Shown: positions 23,656 to 34,704, numbered from the stretch's first letter. The stretch is DNA of 64,000 bases from Henckelia pumila (GCF_033568475.1 NC_133122.1:19227206-19291205), one strand, 5' to 3'. Translations and numbers: made by a program. Notes: generated from the letters alone by a model not told the origin.

Positions 23656-25668
23656 ATGACTTCTTTCAACAAAATTCCTATGTTTTCTAAAGAAGATTAT
23701 GATGACTGGAAAATTCGCATGCAGGCACATCTTGCAGCACAGGACGATGACATGTTATATGTCATAACAGACGGTCCTATCAAAATCATGAAGGTCAACC
23801 CAGCTCTAACCGATGGTGCAGGACAAATGATTGAGAAACCAAGAGCTGAGTGGACTACTGAGGACAAAAAGAAGGCCAATCTTGACAATGTGGCCCGGGA
23901 CATTCTATACAAAACACTGGACAAGAACATGTTCAGCAAAATCAAGTCATGCTCCATAGCAAAGGAGATTTGGGAGAAGCTCACTCAGCTATGTGAAGGA
24001 AATGACCAGACCAAGGAAAACAAGCTCACCATGGCCATTCAAAAATTTGACAATGCCAAAATGAAGCCAGGGGAAACCATGGCTGAATTTGATGAACGGT
24101 TCAGTAGTATCATTTGTGATCTTATTGCTTTAGGAAAAACTTATACTAACCGTGAAATTGCTGTGAAGGTTATGAGAGCTTTGCCCAAAGAATGGGAGAT
24201 CAAGACAGTGGCCATGAGGGAGTCAAAAGACTTAAGCAAGGTTGAACTGCATGATCTCTTTGCAGATCTCAAAGCCTACGAGTTCGAGCTCAACATGAGG
24301 ACAGAAGATGAACCATCTACCTCTCAACCAACCAAGGCCTTAACCTCAACGGTGATACGTCCACCAGTCGAGGAAGCTCCAAAGAGATCAGCTGAGCAAA
24401 TCAGCAACGAAGCCATGACACTCTTTGTCAAGAAATTTGGTATATTTATGCGTAAAAACAATTCTAAATTTAAAAATTATCATAAATCGGACCATACAGA
24501 CGATGGTCCTACTTGTTTTAACTGTGGCAAGCCAGGCCACTTCATTGCAGATTGCACCAAGCCTAAGAGCAATGATCAGAAGCAATTCTTCGAAAGAAGA
24601 AGGGGCAAGGAGGACAAGAGGACGTTTAGAAAAGGAAGAGACCAAAGGGTTCTAGTAGCAGACGAAAGCAAAAGCAAGTGGGCTGAGTCTGACTCTGACA
24701 ACCCCAATACCGGAAGCTCTTCAGATGACAGCGATGATGAAAAGGTGGAATGCCTTATGGCTGACATCGAAGAAGAAGCTGAGGAGGTATTTGACTTTGG
24801 TTCACCTGAATTTACTCACAGTGATCTAGTTACTGCTTTACACGAAATGGCTAATGAATACAAAGCATTATCCAAGGAATTCGAGGAGGTAAAGGCAGAA
24901 AGAGCTGACCTAAAAGATAAGTCAAGCGAATCAAGCTGCATGCAGCGAAAAGAGCTTGATGGTCTTAAGGTCGAGCTAAGTCTGCTGGCTACTGAGAATG
25001 ACACCTTGAAAAGAGTGTTCCAAGCAACCTTGACTAAGAACAAAAAACTACTTGAAACAATTAAGGCTTGGAATAAATCTTCTGTAACCATTGACAAGAT
25101 TCAAGAAATCCAAAGACCGGCACATGACAAAACCGATATAGGGTTTGGAACAAATGAACAGTCTATGGAATCTTGTATTCAGTCAAGCCTGGACAAAGGC
25201 AATCTTAACAAAATAAGATTTGTCAGGTCCAGCACGATATATGAACATGATAAGTGCAGCTTTGACAAAAATCAGAAAGTATCTAACGAACGAAGCTCTA
25301 AGCATAGAGGGCTGGGATATGTGGATCCCCAGATCTCTAAACAAAGAGGAACTTGGATTAAACCAAAACCTAATGAAAGAAGAAAGGGAAACCAATCTAA
25401 TTTCAAAAGGCCATGGAATGAGTCTAACTACTCTAAGAGAAGATGGTCAAAGGAGAAGCCTTACCAGTACTTTAATTGCAGGCCAGTTCAAAAGAGGTAC
25501 AGGCTAACTGATAAAGATCAAAAAGGCAAGCAGCACACAGCAACCTCACAAGCACACACATTTACTGCTTATCGACCGCACAAATTTCTGGACACACACA
25601 CGGGCAAACCTGTAAGGGTGTTCCAGGTGTGGGTCCCAAAAGGGCTAATCCGACCTGGAACCTACTAG
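23656..25668 (+). CDS. Copia D gag
   Basis: This 670-residue gag starts at an ATG 40 bp after the primer-binding site. It has an N-terminal DUF4219-like segment (FSKEDYDDWKIRMQAHL) and the UBN2 gag core (IWEKLTQLCEG...MAEFDERFSSI). A CCHC knuckle (CFNCGKPGHFIADC) near residue 286 is followed by an acidic Ser/Asp stretch and a predicted coiled coil around 390-480. The C-terminal tail is basic and rich in Arg, Lys and Asn. It ends at TAG 25666-25668. The same frame continues directly into the protease, so the TAG either separates gag from pol or is a mutated sense codon. Length suits SIRE gag. Confidence 0.85.
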   Translation: MTSFNKIPMFSKEDYDDWKIRMQAHLAAQDDDMLYVITDGPIKIMKVNPALTDGAGQMIEKPRAEWTTEDKKKANLDNVARDILYKTLDKNMFSKIKSCSIAKEIWEKLTQLCEGNDQTKENKLTMAIQKFDNAKMKPGETMAEFDERFSSIICDLIALGKTYTNREIAVKVMRALPKEWEIKTVAMRESKDLSKVELHDLFADLKAYEFELNMRTEDEPSTSQPTKALTSTVIRPPVEEAPKRSAEQISNEAMTLFVKKFGIFMRKNNSKFKNYHKSDHTDDGPTCFNCGKPGHFIADCTKPKSNDQKQFFERRRGKEDKRTFRKGRDQRVLVADESKSKWAESDSDNPNTGSSSDDSDDEKVECLMADIEEEAEEVFDFGSPEFTHSDLVTALHEMANEYKALSKEFEEVKAERADLKDKSSESSCMQRKELDGLKVELSLLATENDTLKRVFQATLTKNKKLLETIKAWNKSSVTIDKIQEIQRPAHDKTDIGFGTNEQSMESCIQSSLDKGNLNKIRFVRSSTIYEHDKCSFDKNQKVSNERSSKHRGLGYVDPQISKQRGTWIKPKPNERRKGNQSNFKRPWNESNYSKRRWSKEKPYQYFNCRPVQKRYRLTDKDQKGKQHTATSQAHTFTAYRPHKFLDTHTGKPVRVFQVWVPKGLIRPGTY

Positions 25669-28600
25669 ATATGGGTACCAAAAGTTCTTCACTTTTTGCA
25701 GGTACTAAAAGTCCAAACGGGCGAGAAGACCACTTCTATCAAGGACACTACCTGGTACTTAGATAGTGGTTGCTCACGGCACATGACAGGGAATCCAGAA
25801 CTTCTAACAGAAGTTGTGCTGTGCAAAGGACCAAAGATCAGCTTTGGAGACAACTCCAAAGGTAAAACCGTGGGTAAGGGTAAGATTATCCATGGTAACA
25901 TCATTATTAAAGATGTGTTGCTTGTTGACAAACTGTGCTATAATTTGATAAGTATTAGTCAACTATGTGACAATGATCATTCGGTCGAGTTTCACAAACA
26001 CACTTGCATCATCAAAAATGACAAATGTGAGACTCTTATGACCGGTGTAAGAGACCTAAACACCTACAAGGTAAACTGGTCTTGCTCACATATTTTTTCA
26101 CCTACTTGTCTTACTTCTCATCATGATAAACATTGGTTGTGGCATAAGCGGTTAAATCATCTAAATTTTAAGTCCATCTCTAACTTGAGGAAGCATGATT
26201 TGGTTTCTGGTCTGCCTGAAGGAGATTTTATAAAAGACAAAGTTTGTCCTGCTTGTCAACTAGGAAAGCAGGTGAGAGCAACCTTTAAAAAACAAAAGGT
26301 GTATGTCTTCTTCCAAATGCTTAGATTTACTTCACATGGACCTATTTGGTCCTACACCAGTAAGAAGCATAGGGGGAATGAGATATGCTCTTGTTGTTAT
26401 AGATGACTTTTCTCGATTTACTTGGGTCATCTTTCTCTCTTCAAAAGATCAAACTGCACCTCACCTGATTAAGCTTTTTAAACGCTTGCAAAATGAACAA
26501 TCTACTGTGATAGATAGAATCAGGAGTGATAGAGGGACTGAATTTTTAAACACCACTCTTATGACTTATCTAGATGATCAGGGAATCAAGCATGAGTTGT
26601 CAGCTGCTAGATCCCCACAGCAAAATGGGGTGGCTGAAAGAAGGAACCGTACTTTAAAAGAAGCAGCCAGAACTATGATTGCTGATTCAAATGTTTCTCA
26701 AAGGCTTTGGGCAGAAGTAGTTAACACGTCTTGCTATACTCAAAACAGATCTATGATTAATAAACGATTTAACAAAACTCCATATGAGATCTGGAATGGC
26801 ACAAAACCTGATATTTCATACTTCAAAATTTTTGGGTGCAAATGCTTTATCCACAACAATGGCAAAAATCATTTGACAGCTTTCGATGCCAAAGCAGACG
26901 AAGGAACTTTTATTGGTTACTCAGCCGTTAGCAGAGCTTATCGAGTGTTCAATCAAAGATCACTAACGGTCGAGGAAACCATTCATGTTATTTTTGATGA
27001 ATCTACTCTTTGTACAGAACAAACTCAAGGGAGCATAAATGATCTGAGTCATAGACTGGAAAACACAAATCTACAGGAAGAGAGTGACAGTGATCCATAT
27101 CCTCCAAAGAAGGATGATCCAGTTCCCTCTACCGTGTGTGATCAAACAAGGCCAGAAGAGGATCCACCGGTTGATAACGATCCTCCTGCCAATAATGATC
27201 CAGTAAACGAGGGCGTTCGTCAACCAATTGATGACAACCCTTTAGGGAATTATTTTAGGTGGAACAAAGATCATCCACCTGGGTTGGTCATAGGTGACCC
27301 TTCTGCTCCTCGAAAAACACGTGGTCAAATGATTAATGAATTCTTGCATGCAGCTTTCATATCTCAGGTAGAGCCCAAGAATATAGATGAAGCTCTATCA
27401 GATGCCAGCTGGATTGAAGCTATGCAAGAAGAGTTGAATCAATTCACCCGCAACAATGTTTGGCATCTAGTTCCTCGACCGGAAAATCAAAATGTGATTG
27501 GAACTAGATGGGTGTTTCGTAACAAGCTCGATGAACATGGCACTGTTGTGCGTAACAAAGCTCGGCTTGTTGCACAAGGATTCAGACAAGAAGACGGCAT
27601 AGACTTTGAGGAATCCTTCGCGCCAGTTGCAAGACTAGAAGCAATCCGCATCTTTCTTGCCTATGCAGCTTTCAAGAACTTTAAAGTTTATCAAATGGAT
27701 GTCAAGTCTGCATTCCTCAATGGTCTACTTCAAGAAGAGGTGTACGTTGAACAACCACCAGGTTTTGTCAATCCTACTCATCCTCAATATATCTATAAAC
27801 TTGACAAAGCCCTCTATGGATTAAAACAAGCACCGCGTGCATGGTATGATACATTACTAAAATTTTTACTGGAACATGATTTCCAAATTGGAACGGTCGA
27901 TAAGACCTTGTTTAAATTTGTAAAAGGTGATCATGTGTTACTAGTACAAATTTATGTTGATGACATTATATTTGGGTCAACTAACCCCAAGTTGTGCTCA
28001 AAGTTCTCTAAGATGATGCAGGAGAAATTTGAAATGAGCATGATGGACGAGCTAAATTTCTTTCTTGGATTGCAAGTGAAGCAACTTGAAACTGGAATAT
28101 TTATCAATCAATCCAAGTATGCCAAGGAATTGGTAAAGAAGTTTGGAATGGAACAGTGCTCAACTGTATCTACCCCCATGAGTGCATCAATCAAGCTTGA
28201 TAAAGATGAATGGGGAATCCCGGTCGAGGTAACAATGTATCGAGGCCTTATTGGCTCATTGCTTTATTTGACTGCCAGTCGACCGGATATCATGTATTCA
28301 GTTTGTTTATGTGCTAGATTTCAAGCAGCACCTAAGCAATCTCATTTCATTGCCGCCAAACGAATAATTAAATATATTAAAGGAACTACTAATGTGGGTC
28401 TTTGGTATCCCAAAGATTCAAATCTTAATCTTATTGGCTATTCAGATGCAGATTATGCAGGTTGTAGAATTGATCGCAAAAGTACAAGTGGCACATGTCA
28501 ATTCCTTGTAGATAGACTAATTTCGTGGTCAAGTAAGAAGCAGACATCAATTGCTACCTCGACCGCCGAAGCAGAATACCTTGCTGCTGGCAGCTGTTGT

Positions 28601-28897
28601 GCTCAAATACTCTGAATTCAACAGCAGCTTAATGATTATGGAATCCGGTCGAGTGAAGCCCCAATCTACTGTGACAATACAAGTGCCATAGCCATCACTC
28701 ACAATTCAGTGATGCACTCTAGGACAAAGCACATTGATGTCAGGCATCACTTTATCCGAGATCATGTCTTAAAGAAGGAAATCAGGCTGGAATACATCTC
28801 TACCGATCAGCAAGCAGCAGACATATTCACCAAGCCTTTACCGGACGCTAAGTTTTCATATTTTCGAAATATTCTTGGCTTAGTAGATCTAAGTTAG
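25669..28897 (+). pseudogene. Copia D pol (protease-integrase-RT-RNase H), frameshift plus stop
   Basis: The domains are as follows. Protease has WYLDSGCSRHMTG near 25756. The pre-integrase motif is LWHKRLNHLNF. Integrase has [15 protein letters not shown] and [10 protein letters not shown] as catalytic acidic sites. RT has [11 protein letters not shown] near 27693 and the active site YVDDIIFGS near 27955. RNase H has GYSDADYAG and ADIFTKPLPD. The frame shifts by +1 near 26298-26300 (an extra G compared with relatives) just before the integrase core. A TGA at 28613-28615 replaces a conserved Trp in RNase H; the same frame then runs to 28897. No complete polyprotein can be made without bypassing these breaks. 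Confidence 0.9.
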
Positions 28898-28906
28898 TAT
28901 GCATGC

Positions 28907-28919
28907 TTTTAGGGGGAAT
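28907..28919 (+). other. Internal polypurine-like tract after pol of copia D
   Basis: TTTTAGGGGGAAT lies ten bases after the pol stop and resembles the terminal tract at 32204-32217. A second priming site for plus-strand DNA at this place is possible, but is inference. Confidence 0.4.
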
Positions 28920-29128
28920 GATTGCTAGTATAACATTAATAGCTTAGCTGTTACATTGCCATAAATGTTGGCATATCATCCGCCTTTAGCTAGTCTCTGA
29001 CAGGCTCCGTACTAGCAGCTTTGTGCTTTGAACCAAATGACATTGATTGGGCGCGGTGATTATACTCTTCAAAACTTTTTGAATTTCAAAAATACTTTTC
29101 ATGACATCACCATATGGCCCATAGGTTC

Positions 29129-29137
29129 CTATATATA
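29129..29137 (+). promoter_or_regulatory. TATA-like motif upstream of copia D third ORF
   Basis: CTATATATA lies 124 bp before the ATG at 29261, in a 363-bp spacer without an ORF. It is well placed for a separate transcript of the third ORF. No expression evidence is available. Confidence 0.4.
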
Positions 29138-29260
29138 CTTCCTTACACTCGTATATCAACCTTTCACCGTTGCTAAAGCTTTCATATTGCATTAAAAGTT
29201 CTATCGTATTACTATCAAGCTTTTGCTTACTCTCTGCTCGAGTTCTTATCTACAGCTATC

Positions 29261-32041
29261 ATGTCGATCCAGAAGACTTGCCTTGCAATCAACTTTGATT
29301 CCGTTATTGAGGCAAACAATGCAGGAATCACTGAGGTCTTCACCATGCTTGAAGCCTCTGGACTGAAGAAGTTTTTGGGAAGCAGCGCCATCTGCGATCT
29401 GCCTGTCTTGAAGGAGTTCTTTGCAACCGCTCAAATCGAGCATGGGACTGTCAAATGCTTGATCCGGACAGAGTCCTACTCCTTCAATCAAAAGTTCTTC
29501 GCCAGCATATTTGATCTGCCCTCCAGGGGTTTGACAAAATGCGCGGATCTTTCCGATGGTAACTGCTCATACTGGTTGAAGGAATTCTCAACCACTGATG
29601 CTCCGATCAAACTGCCGGCTCAGAAGACATCTCTTAAAGCTCCATTCAGGCTATTGACCAACATCGTGGCCAAGAATCTTCTTGCCAAGGCTGGATTGTA
29701 CGACAAGGTGACGATAGAGAAATTCCAATACATGGCTTGTATCGCCTCCAAAATCAACATCAACTGGTCAGACATATTGTTCACTACTTTATGTGAAATG
29801 ATCAGGGGAAAAGGGCAATCCGAGGGATTTGCTCTGCAAATTTGCCACACCTTGAGCGTCCTTGGAGTAGACTTCTCCAAGACTGAGCCTCTGCATCCCA
29901 CCAAATGGCTCAACAAGTCTACAATCTTCAAGTTTCTGAACAAGAAAGAGGTTGCGGTCGACACTCTGCCTTCAACCGCAAGTGTTGTTGCTGTCACTCA
30001 ACCGCTTTCAACAGTCCCGGTAGCGGCCAAACCAGCCCATACCAAGAAATCTGCCAAGCGTCAACTTATCATAGAGTATGACTCTGAAGAAGAATCACGT
30101 GAGAACGTTCCACTGATTCAAGCCTTCAGCAAGTCATCTCCTTCTGTCTCCAAAGCAGCTGTGTTATCCACGCCTGCAGGCGAGAAGAAGAGGCAGCACA
30201 AGAAGTTAAAGTCCCTTTCTGGACTTGCTCCTACAGTTCCAACACCAATTCTGCCAACGGTTGAGACTACTACCACTACTGCTACTACTGCTCCACGTCC
30301 TACCAAGGGTGTGATAATCATGGAAGGTGCCTCATCAACTCCAAAGGTCACTCTCGCTGATCCCAAGGACAAAGGGAAAGGTGTGATGATCTACTCACCT
30401 AAGGCTCAACCAGCAGCTACTGTAGAGCTCAACTTGATCATCTCTCACGTTCTCCGCACTGTCAAGCGTCACCTACAGCGCTTTGACAGATGGCATCATT
30501 CCCGTACTCACCTGACGCTTGCTCAAATATTTCCTAAGTGGAAAGCTCTGAACGTTATTGAGCAGAAGATGCTTCTTTTTGCTGACACTGAAGACATCGT
30601 GGAGGCTCTGGGAAGAAGACAGCTCATCGACTTGAAGCTTCGAGGAAGCCTGTTATCTCTGTTGATTACTGAGCGTGTCAATAACTTCAAATCCAAGAGT
30701 CCTACCGCCACCGATGACTTTGTGATTTTGACTGGACTACAGAATAGTCTACGTCAAATCACTCAACTACTTCAGCACTTCCAAGCTCTTAACAACGTAA
30801 AGACGACAGCTTCAGCAGCTTGTATACAGGCTTATGGACTGGAAGCACAGGTGATGATGAAGACTTTTCTTACCCAAGATCAGGGTGAAGAAGACGTCTC
30901 TGCTATTACTCTTTCAGATGGGATTCTGACCGGTCTCATCACTGCTGACCTGTTTCAATCATCCGCTCTAAGATCGAGTGTGGCAGCATCTTCATCGGTC
31001 GACCCCGCCTCAACCGTAGTCCCACCAGTAATTCAACCGGAAGCAGCTGTGACTGCTCACTCATCTCCAGCGGCGACCGCTCACACCTCTCCCAGTCGTC
31101 TACAAGATTTTTTAGAAATGATTGAACAAGAAATTCCTGTCACCTCTGTGACAGAGGCTCCTTGCAGCAGTGAAGCAATAGTGCCTCCAACAGAGATACC
31201 AAGCACTATTGTATCACTTACACCTCCAGAACAGCCAGTGACTGATGATGACCCAGCACTTCAACCGTCTCCATCTACTGAAAAGTTTGTGGAAGATCTC
31301 CTAATGGATGAACCGAGTGCTGATCCTGCTACTCCACCAACCATCTTGGCTGCAGTCGAGACCCCTACATCTCCAACTGTACCACTATTGGAAGGTCCAT
31401 CAGCTAGCTCACCAGCCAGATCACCAGCATCACATCATCTTGAGTCTGGCCCGGCTTCACCAAGGAATGACACACAGAGTCAAATGCTTCAGACTGATGA
31501 CTCATATATTGAAGCCATGGCAGCAGCTCTGGATCACACATTGATGAATAGGCTTCATGAGCTCCTGCAAACAGTTCGATCCTTTTCACAAGCCATCACA
31601 AACACATCCTCATGGGTTGACAATTCACGCACGACGATGATTCGGCATTTTGAGACCGTGTCTAGAGACCTTGCTCATCTGTCCAAAGAGATCACTGCCC
31701 ATCATCGCACTCAAATCCAAACGCTCTCTACCATCTCCGAAAAAGTTGTCAGATCCGAAAACCGCCTTCATAGGCAGTTGAATTATCGGATGGACACTAT
31801 GCAAGCTACTCTAATTGCTCAACTAGATGCAAAAATTGATACTATGCAAGCCTGCCTTGGCACTCAACTCACTGAGATCATCCTTCGACTCAACCAAGGT
31901 GATGCCAAAAAGGGGGAAGAAGAGCAACGAAGAGCAGCAGAGGCAAGAAGATGTGAAGAAGAATCCAGAAGAAAGGAAGAAGTCGACAGAAGAAGAAGAG
32001 AAGGCGATAGGTCAGGAGGAGCCAGTTGGTTCAAAAGATGA
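29261..32041 (+). CDS. Copia D third ORF, 926 residues, function unknown
   Basis: This is an uninterrupted ORF between pol and the 3' LTR, the position of the so-called env-like ORF in SIRE elements. It is hydrophilic: I see no signal peptide and no membrane span, so it does not look like an envelope protein. The regions in order are as follows. Residues 1-220 form a folded-looking N-terminal domain that reminds me of the 'putative plant transposon protein' domain (LPVLKEFFATAQIE... FASIFDLPSRG). Then comes a Thr/Ala/Pro-rich linker with TTTTTATTA. Residues about 385-500 are helical and rich in Leu, Arg and His. A long Pro/Ser/Thr/Ala-rich stretch covers about 560-745. The C-terminal third is predicted coiled coil and ends in an extremely charged Glu/Arg run. 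It is open although gag-pol of the same copy is broken. It could be an RNA- or DNA-binding structural protein, or a remnant of captured host sequence. Confidence 0.75.
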   Translation: MSIQKTCLAINFDSVIEANNAGITEVFTMLEASGLKKFLGSSAICDLPVLKEFFATAQIEHGTVKCLIRTESYSFNQKFFASIFDLPSRGLTKCADLSDGNCSYWLKEFSTTDAPIKLPAQKTSLKAPFRLLTNIVAKNLLAKAGLYDKVTIEKFQYMACIASKININWSDILFTTLCEMIRGKGQSEGFALQICHTLSVLGVDFSKTEPLHPTKWLNKSTIFKFLNKKEVAVDTLPSTASVVAVTQPLSTVPVAAKPAHTKKSAKRQLIIEYDSEEESRENVPLIQAFSKSSPSVSKAAVLSTPAGEKKRQHKKLKSLSGLAPTVPTPILPTVETTTTTATTAPRPTKGVIIMEGASSTPKVTLADPKDKGKGVMIYSPKAQPAATVELNLIISHVLRTVKRHLQRFDRWHHSRTHLTLAQIFPKWKALNVIEQKMLLFADTEDIVEALGRRQLIDLKLRGSLLSLLITERVNNFKSKSPTATDDFVILTGLQNSLRQITQLLQHFQALNNVKTTASAACIQAYGLEAQVMMKTFLTQDQGEEDVSAITLSDGILTGLITADLFQSSALRSSVAASSSVDPASTVVPPVIQPEAAVTAHSSPAATAHTSPSRLQDFLEMIEQEIPVTSVTEAPCSSEAIVPPTEIPSTIVSLTPPEQPVTDDDPALQPSPSTEKFVEDLLMDEPSADPATPPTILAAVETPTSPTVPLLEGPSASSPARSPASHHLESGPASPRNDTQSQMLQTDDSYIEAMAAALDHTLMNRLHELLQTVRSFSQAITNTSSWVDNSRTTMIRHFETVSRDLAHLSKEITAHHRTQIQTLSTISEKVVRSENRLHRQLNYRMDTMQATLIAQLDAKIDTMQACLGTQLTEIILRLNQGDAKKGEEEQRRAAEARRCEEESRRKEEVDRRRREGDRSGGASWFKR

Positions 32042-32203
32042 ACAACTTGTCTCTTCTTTACTTATCGCAGCTGTATCTCATTTTGTTTTTCTTAAGTAGG
32101 TGTAATAAGAATGCTTATTGTAATTAATGAAATTCATTCTCTCAATGAAGTTCATTTTAATGCTTTCATATTATTTTCGGAGCACTTAAGTTTTGTCATC
32201 ACC

Positions 32204-32217
32204 AAAAAGGGGGAAAT
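32204..32217 (+). other. Polypurine tract of copia D
   Basis: AAAAAGGGGGAAAT lies directly before the 3' LTR. Confidence 0.9.
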
Positions 32218-33501
32218 TGTTGAATCCGACATTTTGGTGATAACAAACAATAACTCATTGTATAGGAATGTGCTGCCAATCTTTTGTATTTCAGGAATCT
32301 ACTACAACTCCTACCACAACCGTCTAAACCCTTCAAGTTATCTACCGGAAGCTTGTCAATCGCCTGTGTCTCTCGACCGATTGCAGTCACAAGCCTATCG
32401 ACTGGTTATTCAAACCAGCAGAGGATAAATCTATCTACCGGTAGAATGTCAACTGCTTATCAAGATATCTCAAGAAAAATACTTGAGACAAGACGTTCAT
32501 TGCAAGATCTTTTATCAAAAGCAGAACCGGCGTATCAGAAGATCTGTTGACTCTTGCATCGAGACAACAGGTTGCACTAAAATGGCAAAAACGCAGAATG
32601 GCTACAGATAAAGCATTCGACCGTTTATACCAGTTTTGGACCCTGGAAGTTGTCTGCATTTAAAGAAGTGTACGATCTTCATGCAGAATCATCAATGCAT
32701 TTATGAAGCATTAAATGTGCATTTAATGCAGCATCAGAACGTTCAAAAATAAAAACGTTGTTGATTGACCTATATAAAGGGAAGATTGCTCAAGAAGTGA
32801 CAAGAAGACAAGCAACACGAAAAATCTCAATCAACTCAATCACTTGAATACTATCAGAAGTCCTCATCTGATATACTGAAGCAATACTTGAGCATGCTTA
32901 CAAGATCATTCACTTGCTGCTCAAATAAACCCTCGCCTACAGTTTACATATCTGATCTTCAAGGATCATCCTAGGGTTTCCAAGCCTCTCGATCGCTCTG
33001 CAGTTTGAGAAGCTCAACCGGACTGTATTCATTATTGAAGAGACTTGAAGCTACTCTGAAAGCTTCCACCAGTCTGATAAGAACTGAGAATCTTATCTGT
33101 GTAAATCTAGGAGTTTCGGATTAGGCATTGGATAAGTTCTAAGTCTGAAGTGGGTGTATTGCAAGACGTTGTAATAACCAAAGTCTTCTAGTGAATTCCT
33201 TCCTAAGTGGAAGAAGGGGAGACGTAGAAGGATTAAGCCTTCGAACTTCCATAAATCGTGCCTTAGTCTTTACTGCATACTTATCTTATATATTGCTCAT
33301 ACATCGTGTTATAACTTGTCTTTGCATCACTAAAACCTCTGAACTATTTCCGCACTATTTAAGTTGTTCAAACCGTTTTAGAAGTTGAGAAAACAGATTA
33401 AGTGAACTAAACTTCACTTGATCATTTTGAAAAGAAAGAAAATAAGTTTCAGAGTGTATTCATCCCCCCCCCTCCCTCTACCCTCTGAACCGATCCCAAC
33501 A
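32218..33501 (+). repeat. 3' LTR of copia D
   Basis: This 1284-bp partner of 22321-23602 has scattered transitions and a few transversions relative to it. Confidence 0.95.
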
Positions 33502-33506
33502 TATTT
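33502..33506. repeat. Target-site duplication TATTT, right of copia D
   Basis: An exact copy of 22316-22320. Confidence 0.9.
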
Positions 33507-33911
33507 TCATAATTAATTTTTAAAATTTTATAAAATAATTATTTTTGTTGAACTCGGTAAATTAATTTTAAAAGTAAGTAATAGAATAAAAATAATAATA
33601 TTTTAGAGAAAGGTTTTTAGAGTAAGACAAAAAATTGTAGGTTGAAGAGAAAAAAAAAATTTAAGATACTTTCCTAATTTAATTGACGTGTAACCCTCTA
33701 TGTATAATTCTATATACACATAGCATTGTCCTTATAAATATGCGTTAACATTGAATTTCGATGATGAAAATGCGCGTATTACAACATTGATTGGCACAAA
33801 CCAATTGCAAACATAAATCAATACACAGTTTTCGTATTTTGTGATAAAAATAAAATTTTAATTGTTTTAAAACCACATAGTATAGAATGAATTATATTTT
33901 TGCTTATCTAT

Positions 33912-34262
33912 TATTAGTTTGGTTTGCGTGATAGGATAGATAATATATAGATAAGTAATGTAATGTAAATAAAAATAAATAAGAAATTATAGTTAATTTA
34001 GTATTTGATTTGATAGATTAAAGTTTATTTGATTTGACTGATTAAATTTTATATAAAGATGAAAAATTATAATTTTTTCTTTTTAATAATATTATTTATA
34101 AGGGATAATATAGTAATTTTAATTCAATGATTTGATTCATATAAGATAAATAATTAATGATTTGATTGATGTAAAATAAATAATTAATATATAGATAAAT
34201 AATATGTTATAAAGAACGCGTGATTGGATAATATAAGTTATACCTAGATTAATAATTTGAAC
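33912..34262. mobile_element. AT-rich MITE, family shared with 47622-49350
   Basis: The stretch from TTTGGTTTGCGTGATAGG to GTTATACC matches, over its whole length and in inverted orientation, the two flanks of the hAT element at 47815-49168. Shared segments include AGTATTTGATTTGAT and AATATTATTTATAAGGGATAATATAG (by eye). Its ends are imperfect inverted repeats. No target duplication was settled. Confidence 0.6.
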
Positions 34263-34276
34263 AATCTATCAGTTCT

Positions 34277-34303
34277 TTATTATTATTATTATTATTATTA
34301 TTC
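34277..34303. repeat. (TTA)n microsatellite
   Basis: About nine TTA units. A pure A-run and a CA-rich tract follow at 34436-34478. Confidence 0.9.
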
Positions 34304-34704
34304 ATCAGTGAGATTATTCTACAGCCAACCACCACAAATAAGCAACTATGCAAGGTAACCTATAAACTTATGTGGAGATGATCATCATCTTTCAAAGCTG
34401 CCCAGCATGTTTCTAACTATCATTCCCTAATCTTAAAAAAAAAAAAAAAAAAACACGCACATGCACACACACACAAATAATCACAATGATATTGTGTAGT
34501 GAAATTTAGCTAGCATACTCAAAGAAGTCAGATTCGTTTGTAGATAATTTCAGTTCTACCCAAATTGTTGGGATGCAATAATTGTCTCTCGAAACATAGC
34601 GCTTGAACTGTTGTACGTTTTTCAATATTTAAGATGTACTCTTACCACTAGCTAGAATTTTTGATAAATCGACAATCGCTCGATCCTACAAATTTATGAA
34701 AAAA

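Larger units (their letters stand above)
22321..33501 (+). mobile_element. SIRE-like Ty1/copia element D, complete with an extra 3' ORF
   Basis: This 11.18-kb + strand element has LTRs of about 1283 bp (TGTTG...CAACA), a primer-binding site, gag, pol in copia order, a long third ORF after pol, a polypurine tract and a perfect TATTT target duplication. A large element with an additional ORF between pol and the 3' LTR fits the SIRE/Maximus group. The LTRs differ at roughly 20 sites by eye (about 1.5%), so it is older than gypsy C. The gag-pol part has an in-frame TAG, a frameshift and a TGA. The third ORF is open. Confidence 0.93.
21821..33731. mobile_element. Mutator-like MITE (about 0.73 kb) split by copia D
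   Basis: The left end, GGATAATCCTATGTGTACATAG, is matched in inverted form at the right end (about 33650-33731): CTATGTGTA...CATAGAG...GGTTACACGTC...TTAGGAAAGTAT. The inverted repeats are about 70 bp and imperfect. The 9 bp TTATAAATA occurs directly outside both ends (21812-21820 and 33732-33740), typical of Mutator-like elements. With the copia removed the element is about 730 bp, AT-rich and without coding capacity. Confidence 0.85.

Noticed and set aside
29261-32041. Third ORF of copia D as a captured cellular gene with introns removed
   Set aside because: No cellular family was recognised. The place between pol and 3' LTR fits the accessory ORF of SIRE elements, so element-borne origin is simpler.
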